Below are positions 42,833-50,838 of a DNA stretch of 64,000 nt, one piece after another. The stretch's first letter is position 1, and every line of letters starts with the position of its first letter. The notes under the pieces are model-generated. The model was not told where the DNA came from. It did not search any database and was given only the letters and a program-made list of their open reading frames with translations. The position numbers and the translations under genes were made by a program. The stretch spans positions 1 to 64,000 of the forward strand of contig CAJJZP010000012.1 in the NCBI GenBank assembly GCA_905197665.1, read 5' to 3'. Origin of the DNA: an uncultured Collinsella sp. (lineage in GTDB: Bacteria; Actinomycetota; Coriobacteriia; Coriobacteriales; Coriobacteriaceae).

Positions 42833-44692
42833 ATGTCCTTTGTCGATGAATGGAATTTGAGCTATCCCATTCCGAATTCTATATATAGCGAGAATACGCT
42901 ATCCGTTCGCGGGAGAACAGTTGGACAAGGTGGTGCTGGACAGTACGAACTCAAAGGTTCAGGCTCTCTTGCAAACGGGGATACGCTGACTGCAGTTGAC
43001 ATTATCGGACACGCAATCATCTTGGAAGTAGTCGTACCCTCTACTGGGCAAGTTGTCTCCCTTGGCACGCGTTATCCCGTTGCAAAAAAAGGCGGAAAAG
43101 TACGTGTGCAAATACAAGGAGACGGGGCAAAGCGTCCAAATGTCGGCAACTTGTTTGCCGCACTGCTGTTGTTGCCAGTGACGGGCAAAGTAAACGATTC
43201 ATCGCCGTTGCAAGAGGACGGTTTTGCGGAAAGGACATTCTGGATGGATGCAGCCGAAGTAAAGCCTGTGGGCGTCTCCGAAGATGCATATATCTTGGAG
43301 CTAACGAAACTCTTCTTCGCCACTGGAAGCAGATACAAAGACGGGCAGTTTTCGGGTGCGATAGATTACGACTACAAGTCGAGAATTGACGATCTTATTG
43401 CCCTTTGCAATCGCGGATGCAAGATGAGGGCTGGTAGCCTGACCACGGCATTCAAGTATTTCGCTGACGTTTACGCAGGGAAACTTGAGTTTGATTACAG
43501 CGTGGCTGAGTTCATGCGAAACCTCATAGCGAGCCAATTGATTGCCGAAGAGGGCATCGACTACGAACAAGGCGATGACGTGCTGCCCGCAATGCATCAA
43601 CTAATCGACCTTGCTGCAAAGAATTCATCGAAAGCATCAAGCAGAGAGAAGAGGACTTTTCAGCTAAACAACCTTCCAGCTGAATTTAAAACCGACTTCT
43701 CCAGGCGCTACATCACGTCACTACTGGCAAAGCCCTTTGTCATCCTTGCTGGCAACAGCGGAACAGGCAAGACGCGGATTTCCAAGCGTTTTGCAAAGTA
43801 CCTTGAGGTCTTGGATGAAGACGGGGAGCCAAACTGGTTGCTCGTCCCGGTCGGTGCCGACTGGACCGACAACACCAAGGTGCTGGGCTTCTTCAACCCG
43901 ATTGCAGACGGCGGCAAAGGCGCGTACGAAGAGACCGGCATACTGAGACTCATCGAACGGGCCAACGCTAACCCCGAGGTTCCGTATTTTCTCATCCTCG
44001 ACGAGATGAACCTGAGCCATGTCGAGCGGTATTTCTCAGACTTCCTCAGCCACATGGAGACCATCGGCGAGGATAACCTCATCGTGCTTGATGGGTACGG
44101 CGATGGCGGTGCTGGCAGGCTGCCCTATCCGCAGAACCTGTTCGTTGTCGGCACCGTGAACATCGATGAGACCACTTACATGTTTAGCCCCAAGGTGCTC
44201 GACAGGGCAAACGTCATAGAGTTCAAGCCGTCGAAGGCCGAAGTCCTCGCAGGGTTCAAAGCCATCGAGGATGCGCCGGACGTTGCCGTCGCAGCTTCCG
44301 GCGTCCCCCAGGCTTTTCTGCGTCTCGCCAAGGACATATGGGAGGGAGCCAATTACATCAGCGAAGATGATGCTAACGCCATCTTCGAGAAGTTCGGCAA
44401 GCTGTATGAAGAGCTGGAGAAATGCGGCTATGAGTTTGCCTTCCGCACCGTGCGCGAAGTGCGAATGTACGTTAATGCCGCGCACGAGCTTGACGGCGAG
44501 AACTACGAACTCGAGCGTTCTGTCGATGAGCAGATTGTCCAGAAGGTGCTGCCGAAGCTCCATGGTAACAAGCGTGAGATCGGCAATCTGCTTAAAAGCC
44601 TGAAAGACATATGCGATGGCGAGCTGAGCTCCGTTAAGATAAGCCAGATGGCAGCGAAACTCGATAACGTGCAGTATGCGAGCTTCATCTAG
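42833..44692 (+). CDS. McrB-like AAA+ GTPase, LlaJI R1-like
   Basis: This 619-residue motor subunit has an N-terminal region that probably binds DNA. The McrB-type AAA+ domain follows: Walker A LAGNSGTGKTRIS near 306, Walker B PYFLILDEMNLSHVERYFSDF near 386, and VVGTVNIDETTYMFSPKVLDRA. In LlaJI and McrBC the GTPase translocates DNA and activates the nuclease. I use ATG 42833; a GTG 12 bases earlier is possible. The nuclease gene starts three bases after its stop. Confidence 0.9.
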   Translation: MSFVDEWNLSYPIPNSIYSENTLSVRGRTVGQGGAGQYELKGSGSLANGDTLTAVDIIGHAIILEVVVPSTGQVVSLGTRYPVAKKGGKVRVQIQGDGAKRPNVGNLFAALLLLPVTGKVNDSSPLQEDGFAERTFWMDAAEVKPVGVSEDAYILELTKLFFATGSRYKDGQFSGAIDYDYKSRIDDLIALCNRGCKMRAGSLTTAFKYFADVYAGKLEFDYSVAEFMRNLIASQLIAEEGIDYEQGDDVLPAMHQLIDLAAKNSSKASSREKRTFQLNNLPAEFKTDFSRRYITSLLAKPFVILAGNSGTGKTRISKRFAKYLEVLDEDGEPNWLLVPVGADWTDNTKVLGFFNPIADGGKGAYEETGILRLIERANANPEVPYFLILDEMNLSHVERYFSDFLSHMETIGEDNLIVLDGYGDGGAGRLPYPQNLFVVGTVNIDETTYMFSPKVLDRANVIEFKPSKAEVLAGFKAIEDAPDVAVAASGVPQAFLRLAKDIWEGANYISEDDANAIFEKFGKLYEELEKCGYEFAFRTVREVRMYVNAAHELDGENYELERSVDEQIVQKVLPKLHGNKREIGNLLKSLKDICDGELSSVKISQMAAKLDNVQYASFI

Positions 44693-44695
44693 CCT

Positions 44696-47131
44696 ATGGA
44701 CGGCAGCATCGGCGCAATCCGCTTTGCAGCGGATGGAAGAACAATAGCCAGGCTCTACCAGAGCGGTGCGCATGACCGAGTCGATTGGGACGAGGAACAG
44801 CAGACCGGGCTAACCGGGCTGACGTGTTTCGGTCTCAAGCCGGAAGCATCCCAGAATGGCGCTGGTTCAACACCAGCCTTCGCCGTCAAGGACGGTCTTG
44901 ACGGGAGTCCCACGCTTCGAATCAACGAAACCACATGTTATGTGCTCGAATACGAGCGGACCCCTGATGGTGGCCTGCATCCTCGCGCCTCGTTCCAAAA
45001 CGAAGGCAAGAATATCAGGTGCGACAGAAACGGCAATAGTGTCACCTTCCAGTTCGTGAACTATCTCGGGCGTTCGAGGATTCGATTCGGCGAGGAAGCT
45101 GATGCGCCGATGCTACAGTTCGAAGTCGTCCCGCTCAAGATTGGCTATGAAGACGATTACATCGAGCTCACCGAGGAGCTTGCCGCAAGGTGCGCTGCGC
45201 TGCTCCTTGACTACTCGGGCTCCACGTCGAACGTTTACAAGCAAGCCGACGAGAATCGCGAGACGCTGCTTGAGCAGTTCGTCTTCCTGCGGCAGTTCTG
45301 CTACGAACCGAACCTCCAAGCCCTCTTCGAGGCGATAAAGAGGAACCCTGATAGGACGCTGGATCACGAGGACGAGCTGCGGTCGGTTGGGGCTGGCATG
45401 CCGTCCCGGAGGTTTTATACGAACCCCTTCTCGAACAGCCGGATGTGGACGCGCTTGAACTGCGGCGGCGATGCGGGAGGCGTCTACCTCCCCCAGATGG
45501 TCAGCGTCACGCGCAAGTACGACCTGCTCGACACGCCCGCCAATCGGTTTGTGAAATTTGCCCTGCATGAGATTGACCGGATCTGCACCTCTCTGATGAC
45601 TGTCCTGGATGCCGAGAAGGGCGATACTCGGCAGACGGAGTGTTATCGCGAAGCCGCCGCGCTGCACGCCATGCTGGATACGATACTCAGCGACGCCTTC
45701 TTCGACGATGTCGGCACCCTGCAGATGATGCCTCAGAACAACCAGGTGTTGCAGAAGCGCGAGGGATACTCGCAGATCTTCTTCGCATATTCCATGCTCG
45801 ATATGGCGCTGCAGCTCGACTGGAAGGGCAAGGATGACATCTACGAGGGCGAATCGAAGAATGTGGCCCTCCTCTACGAGTACTGGATCTTCTTTGAGCT
45901 GTACGACATCGTAAGGGGGATCGAGGGGTGCGAGCCGATAAGCACCGATGACCACCCATTTATCGGGACGAATCCCGACGGTGGGCTGTCAATATCCCTC
46001 AAGCAGGGCGTACGCTCCTGCCAGTCATTCCAGATTGCGCAGTGCGGCGCGAAGGTAAACCTCTACTACAACCGCACCTTCTCGCCCCGTGACTTTCATG
46101 CCACTCGTTACGAGGGTTCGTACTCGAGACCGTTCAGACCCGACTACACGCTCGCGATATTCCCGGATGCTTATACAAACGAGCGAGCCGCAGTGCAAGA
46201 TGGAGCTGTTGCATTCGTCCACTTCGACGCCAAGTACCGCATCACCGACTTGACGGGGCTTGTCGGCAAGGATGTGGGCACCGAGGAGGCAGAGCGCGAG
46301 GAACTTAACGAGGAGAAGGCGGCCTCCACCACGAACACCTACAAGCGCGGTGACCTGCTGAAGATGCACACGTACAACGACGCGATACGGCGCACGGTTG
46401 GCAGCTACGTGCTTTATCCGGGGTCGGGCGAAACGGGCGAGAAGGGCCAATTCCGGCTCTTCGAGGAGATTTTGCCGGGTGTCGGCGCTTTCGCCATGAA
46501 GCCGAGCATCAGCAGGACGGCAGAGAATGCGTTGCGCGATTTCATAGAGAAGGTCATCGGCGAGAACACGGCAAGCAATACGCGGCTGAACCGGCTGAGC
46601 TACTTCACCGAAATGGTTGTGGCTGAGCCTCCAAGCGCGGGCAAGACGGATAGCGACTCCTACGGGCATGGTGGCGAATCGTTCGTGATTGGCTACATTC
46701 GAGGGGACTCTCCCGATGACTACTATCACTTTCTCGAAAGCAGCGGCAGGCTCCGCAAGGGCGGGCGCTTTCTCTTCTACTTCTATGCCATTAAGGACGG
46801 GCATGTCTACTCGCACCATAAGGATCTCTTCCGCACGTCGTGGTTCCGCTTCTATCGGAACGCCATAAGCCAGACGAACACCTACGAGATCGAGCCTGTG
46901 GCGTGTCGCATAACCTCGAATGAGCTGGTTTCGAGGGACGAGCTGGCCAACCGCCTGGCCGACCTTGGCTACGTGCGGGATCGTGGGAATCAGGGTGCCG
47001 ACTTCTACTATGTCCTGTCCGTGCGGGTGGAAGATGACGCGGCAGAACCCTTAAGCCTGGGGCGCAGGGCGGTGGATGAACAGAACGGCAACGATGCGTT
47101 CAGCCCCCACTCGCCAAAGATTGTTGGGTGA
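44696..47131 (+). CDS. McrC-like nuclease subunit, LlaJI R2-like (DUF2357 type)
   Basis: This 811-residue protein is the cleavage subunit. A PD-(D/E)xK core is visible as RPDYTLAIFPD near 481 and VHFDAKYRI near 507. The long N-terminal part with DLLDTPANRFVKFALHEI is typical of McrC/DUF2357 proteins that dock on the GTPase ring. The C-terminal 140 residues (from FLESSGRL) recur in the inverted frame at 39715-40443. It closes the four-gene operon. Confidence 0.88.
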   Translation: MDGSIGAIRFAADGRTIARLYQSGAHDRVDWDEEQQTGLTGLTCFGLKPEASQNGAGSTPAFAVKDGLDGSPTLRINETTCYVLEYERTPDGGLHPRASFQNEGKNIRCDRNGNSVTFQFVNYLGRSRIRFGEEADAPMLQFEVVPLKIGYEDDYIELTEELAARCAALLLDYSGSTSNVYKQADENRETLLEQFVFLRQFCYEPNLQALFEAIKRNPDRTLDHEDELRSVGAGMPSRRFYTNPFSNSRMWTRLNCGGDAGGVYLPQMVSVTRKYDLLDTPANRFVKFALHEIDRICTSLMTVLDAEKGDTRQTECYREAAALHAMLDTILSDAFFDDVGTLQMMPQNNQVLQKREGYSQIFFAYSMLDMALQLDWKGKDDIYEGESKNVALLYEYWIFFELYDIVRGIEGCEPISTDDHPFIGTNPDGGLSISLKQGVRSCQSFQIAQCGAKVNLYYNRTFSPRDFHATRYEGSYSRPFRPDYTLAIFPDAYTNERAAVQDGAVAFVHFDAKYRITDLTGLVGKDVGTEEAEREELNEEKAASTTNTYKRGDLLKMHTYNDAIRRTVGSYVLYPGSGETGEKGQFRLFEEILPGVGAFAMKPSISRTAENALRDFIEKVIGENTASNTRLNRLSYFTEMVVAEPPSAGKTDSDSYGHGGESFVIGYIRGDSPDDYYHFLESSGRLRKGGRFLFYFYAIKDGHVYSHHKDLFRTSWFRFYRNAISQTNTYEIEPVACRITSNELVSRDELANRLADLGYVRDRGNQGADFYYVLSVRVEDDAAEPLSLGRRAVDEQNGNDAFSPHSPKIVG

Positions 47132-47187
47132 TCATCTGGTCATTTTCAGAGTAGCGGTAACACCTACGGGCGCGCGAGGGGCAACGC

Positions 47188-47500
47188 ATGAGGCCAATCG
47201 TCTACAACGGGGTTGACCTGTCGGGCGTGTGCTCTGCCGAGGTCATCGAGAAAGTTGCCCTGCCCGTGGAGGCGGAGACCCTGGCGGTGCCGAGGCGTGC
47301 CGGCGCACTGCTGGTGGCGGGGCGGCTGTCCCCCAGGCTAGTGCGGGCGCGGCTGTTCATGGACACCCGCCCGCGCCTTCAGGACGATGTTCGGCGACAG
47401 GGACGACGCAGCGGCGCTGCCACGTCGCGCAGGTAGCGGAGGAGGGTTGCTCCCAATGGCCCGCGGCGTCCGCGCCCCGGTGCCACCCCGTGACCGGCGG
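47188..47500 (+). pseudogene. Truncated phage distal-tail-like fragment
   Basis: From ATG 47188 (GAGGGG upstream) the sequence reads MRPIVYNGVDLSGVC, PRRAGALLV and ARLFMDTRPRL, like the N-terminus of a siphophage distal tail protein. The frame then breaks. Another frame continues plausibly (MFGDRDDAAALPRRAG), suggesting a frameshift and truncation. It lies at the right edge of the defence island. The remainder of 47132-47520 has no gene I can support. Confidence 0.4.
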
Positions 47501-47520
47501 CTTCGCTCGAAGCCGCTACA

Positions 47521-48609
47521 TCAGGCTCGTTCCCGCTTTTCCGGGTCATATCCCTTCGTATACACGGTAAAGCTAAGGCTATCTATCGTGCCGGTGCTGT
47601 AGACGCATGCGTCGGGCGCGCTCCGTGTGCCTTGGGCGGTCGGGTCGGTCGAGACACAATCGTCCCTATCTATTCCAAGCAATGGAATGGGCTTTGCCAC
47701 CTGGTCGGCGCTATTAATTTGCGCAATGATCTCCAACAACTCGTATAACTTGATAAGCCATGAGCTGTATGGGTGCTCGCCGGGTCCCTTGTGCTTCAGC
47801 GTGCACTTTGATTGCGGGCTTTCGGCGAGCTGGCTCAAGCGTTCAAAAAGCGCCGGGTACTCGGCTTCGGGAAACTCGACTTGTACATACTGTATGCCAT
47901 TGAGGATGAATCCGTACCACAGTACGGGGTATGGAAAACCGTTCCTATCTGGTCGCCTGATTTTTGTCCTGCAATTGGGCTGGTTGACGATAGACAGCCA
48001 TGCCGCATAGAGCTCGTCGGAAATTAGGTCGCTCGCTTGGTATGTTGGGCCAAGACCATCGAGAACAAAATTGCCAAGGCTGTCAAAATAGTGGGCACAA
48101 TCCGTTAAACCCTTTTCGTATGCCGTGTCGGCTTTTCTCCGTATATTGAGTGCGACGTCGCGGGGTGATTTGCGACCAAGATGTTTTTTGGCGTTGTGCC
48201 GCGGGTTGCAATAGAGCTTGGTCGCCGCGTTATATCGATCGCAGTACTTGCTGTTAGGGCCGGTCGGAAAAAAGAGCGAACCACAGGTTTGGCATGTTAT
48301 CGGCATAATGCCGCACAGCAGCAGCTCGTGGAGGATGCGGGCATAAAGGCTTGCAAAGGAACATTCCTCTTCGGTGAAGTAAAGCTCTCCTGCCTTTGCA
48401 ATAACAGCTTGAAGCCTTACGAGCCTATTGAGGTTTTCCTGGTCGTTAAGCTCTGCATACGTGTGGAAGTCTCCATTTGCGTAGATTTGGTTCTCGCGCA
48501 TAGCCTCGAGATAGTTCTTGCGAAACGCCTGCATAAAGGGGGCGCTATTCATGCGTTTTATATCGCTCAAATGTTCTTCGAGCTTTTGAGCCGTTTCGTT
48601 TCCGGGCAA
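47521..48609 (-). CDS. Zinc-finger (DUF6076-like) protein, C-terminal part of a frameshifted gene
   Basis: The open frame gives 362 residues from a TTG codon, but it is open further upstream (RLFDNQLPAIIRFGDAFAYA), so this is probably not a true start. A Cys motif CQTCGSLFFPTGPNSKYC followed by HNAKKHLG suggests a zinc-binding site like those of DUF6076 proteins. It overlaps the next minus-strand frame (48567-49682) by 43 bases. Together they read as one protein of roughly 700 residues split by a frameshift near 48650-48700. Function is unknown. Confidence 0.55.
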   Translation of the reverse strand: MPGNETAQKLEEHLSDIKRMNSAPFMQAFRKNYLEAMRENQIYANGDFHTYAELNDQENLNRLVRLQAVIAKAGELYFTEEECSFASLYARILHELLLCGIMPITCQTCGSLFFPTGPNSKYCDRYNAATKLYCNPRHNAKKHLGRKSPRDVALNIRRKADTAYEKGLTDCAHYFDSLGNFVLDGLGPTYQASDLISDELYAAWLSIVNQPNCRTKIRRPDRNGFPYPVLWYGFILNGIQYVQVEFPEAEYPALFERLSQLAESPQSKCTLKHKGPGEHPYSSWLIKLYELLEIIAQINSADQVAKPIPLLGIDRDDCVSTDPTAQGTRSAPDACVYSTGTIDSLSFTVYTKGYDPEKRERA

Positions 48610-49682
48610 GTGCTTTTTGGCTGCGTATGCAAAAGCGTCGCCAAAGCGGATGATTGCCGGCAGCTGATTATCGAATAATCGAAATTGTCGCGGGTCGCTT
48701 GTTTTGATGGCGGCTGGGAAAACTCTTCGTTTTGCGCGAGCAGGCTAGGTGCCTCGGTGTTTTTAAGCAGCGGGGCAAGCTCCAGACATTCCTGATAAAA
48801 AACAATGAGAAGCGCTCGAAAGAGATCGGTATTGGTGCAAACGCAAGCTGTTTCTATCTGCGAGTTGACCTTTGGATAGTTGTCTCTTGGATTGTCGCGT
48901 TTATACGGCACCGGTTCTGTTAGCCCGGTCTTGCCGTTGGTAGTTGTAATGTCCATGTCGTTCGACACGAGCTTGAGATAGGAGCTGAAGAGGGACGCCA
49001 TTTCTTGCTTATTGAGTTGGGCCGATGTCGTGATCACCGCGCGGTACAGGCGGTTGATTTCGTTGCACTCAATAGCGTTGTTGTTCATCCAGCAGCTGTA
49101 ATAGCGATAGTCGGGAATCGCTGTGATGTTCATGACACACTGCCTGCAGACATTTTCAAGGAGATACCTGGCCATGCCAGATATCTCTCCGTGTGCATGG
49201 CGCGTAATGGCTTTATCGAATATCGGAGCAAAGAAATCGAGGTCGCGTTCCTTTTGTTTTTGAAGGTTGACTTCGATTTCGGCTTCGTTCAATTCTGCTT
49301 GCGCGGACTCTTGGTCGGAATCGTCTGGATCGAGCCAGTCGTCATGGTCTGGTTCGGCTGCGTAGTCCATCGAAGCGTGTTGCGCATCGTGGGGAGCAGG
49401 GGGCTGACGAATGGCGTTCTGCAAATCGATGTAAAAGCGCAATTTTGCTCGCTCACGAAAGTGGCCCCCAATCTCGTTGAAAAGCGAGCTTAAGTCGACG
49501 CGTAATAGGTCGTTGGCTACGGAGACGAGATTCCATGCGCTTGCATTGCCGGTTGCGTTTCCGTCATCGGCGCAATCAATCTCTGGCGTTCTGTTAAGAA
49601 GAAGCATGCGGGGATTGACGGGAGAGCGAAGAAAGCCAGCCTCGAAACCCCAGCTAAACGGCTCTTTTTCGGAATCAAGCAT
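48567..49682 (-). CDS. N-terminal part of the frameshifted DUF6076-like gene
   Basis: This 371-residue frame starts at ATG 49682 and ends soon after entering the overlap with 47521-48609. Its last 30 residues (CRQSSALATLLHTQPKS) look like out-of-frame sequence, while the alternative frame there looks like normal protein. The body is acidic, with DWLDPDDSDQESAQAE and two Cys pairs (ENVCRQCVMN, ETACVCTN). A single-base change or a programmed shift would join the two parts. It is divergent from the next plus-strand gene. Confidence 0.55.
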   Translation of the reverse strand: MLDSEKEPFSWGFEAGFLRSPVNPRMLLLNRTPEIDCADDGNATGNASAWNLVSVANDLLRVDLSSLFNEIGGHFRERAKLRFYIDLQNAIRQPPAPHDAQHASMDYAAEPDHDDWLDPDDSDQESAQAELNEAEIEVNLQKQKERDLDFFAPIFDKAITRHAHGEISGMARYLLENVCRQCVMNITAIPDYRYYSCWMNNNAIECNEINRLYRAVITTSAQLNKQEMASLFSSYLKLVSNDMDITTTNGKTGLTEPVPYKRDNPRDNYPKVNSQIETACVCTNTDLFRALLIVFYQECLELAPLLKNTEAPSLLAQNEEFSQPPSKQATRDNFDYSIISCRQSSALATLLHTQPKSTCPETKRLKSSKNI

Positions 49683-49791
49683 TAATGCTCCAAACAGCCA
49701 AAATTTAAAACCCGATAAAAGTCATATTACGCGGCTGTTTGCGGCTGTTCAATGGAATCAAGCGAAAAGGCTTAAAACCAGGGAGGCCGTT

Positions 49792-50118
49792 ATGTCCGAT
49801 TGCATCAAGCTCAACAAAGGAAACATCGATGTATGCGAGCGCGAGGTTATCGTTCTTCGCGAGATCATCGCTGCCGCCATGGGTCGTTTGCACCAGATGC
49901 GCAAGCAGTGCGAGCGCGGCTATGTGTCTTCGGAGGATTTCGAGAATGCGTTGGATGCGTACGGAGTAATCAGTGAGCGAGTCGATGAGCTTGACCAGCT
50001 TGGTTTCGAGTTCAGATGGTCGTCAGTCCCCGATGCCGGAATCGATGAGAACGACGGGCTCGAATGGATCGAGGACGACAACCCTCCGCGTGAGCGCGGT
50101 TTTGATATTGCTTGTTAA
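49792..50118 (+). CDS. Small unknown helical protein
   Basis: This 108-residue protein starts at ATG 49792 with GGGAGG upstream. It is mainly helical (VCEREVIVLREIIAAAMGRLHQMRKQCERG) and ends in an acidic segment (DAGIDENDGLEWIEDDN). The helix could form a coiled coil. No family is recognised. The next gene begins 28 bases downstream on the same strand. Confidence 0.6.
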   Translation: MSDCIKLNKGNIDVCEREVIVLREIIAAAMGRLHQMRKQCERGYVSSEDFENALDAYGVISERVDELDQLGFEFRWSSVPDAGIDENDGLEWIEDDNPPRERGFDIAC

Positions 50119-50146
50119 TGTGACCGAACGGTTGATTGGAGACAAA

Positions 50147-50767
50147 ATGTATCCGTACTACGAATGTGACAACTATCCCATGAGCATTACAGATGATGAC
50201 GGCCCGTTTCTGATCATGGAGGCGAGGCTGTCTGGCGACGACGAGCTCAATGATGATTTTAGGAAAGGCGCCAGTTATAGATGCTCGTGTGCGACTGTTT
50301 CTGCGGCGATTGATCTTTGCAGGTCGATGACGGACGGCGATGCCGATCCTTGGTATGAAAGTTGGGAGAAGGCGGTTGAGCGTTATCCGCTCGAGAAATG
50401 CGAGGATGCGACAACGCTGTATTGGATCGAGCCGACCGATCCGCACAAGGCGCTGTGCGCCCTCCAACCCCATTGCGATCTTGAGCCATACGTGGCTGAG
50501 GCAATTGGCGCAGTTGACACGTATCTACTGGAGTGCGCGGACTATCCCTTTACGGTCGATCATTTAGATCTAAAGGACGTTGACGTCCTGCTCAGCGCTG
50601 CTTGGGGATTGGCTCGAGTCCTCGAAGAAACTTGGGGCACTTGCGACCCTGATGATGTTTTGGAAAAGATCGAGGATGCTACGTACAGTGCGTATATAAC
50701 GGTTAAGGACCTGATCGCGGGCGAAGAGGCGGCCAAAGCCAGCGCAAAGTCCGATGACAATCTTTAG
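50147..50767 (+). CDS. Acidic unknown protein
   Basis: This 206-residue, strongly acidic protein starts MYPYYECDNYPMS after TTGGAGA. It carries tryptophan-rich segments (DPWYESWEKAVERYP, LYWIEPTDPHKA) and a helical C-terminus (DVLLSAAWGLARVLEETWG). High negative charge and size recall DNA-mimic or immunity-type proteins, but this is only a resemblance in composition. Confidence 0.6.
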   Translation: MYPYYECDNYPMSITDDDGPFLIMEARLSGDDELNDDFRKGASYRCSCATVSAAIDLCRSMTDGDADPWYESWEKAVERYPLEKCEDATTLYWIEPTDPHKALCALQPHCDLEPYVAEAIGAVDTYLLECADYPFTVDHLDLKDVDVLLSAAWGLARVLEETWGTCDPDDVLEKIEDATYSAYITVKDLIAGEEAAKASAKSDDNL

Positions 50768-50838
50768 CCACCGCACTGAACGGCGCGCCTGATTGACAGG
50801 CCGTCGGAAAAGTCCGGACAGTCTGCCAATCTCGGTCG

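Noticed and set aside
47132..47520. Intact prophage at the island edge
   Set aside because: Only one broken tail-like fragment is present, with no other phage genes.
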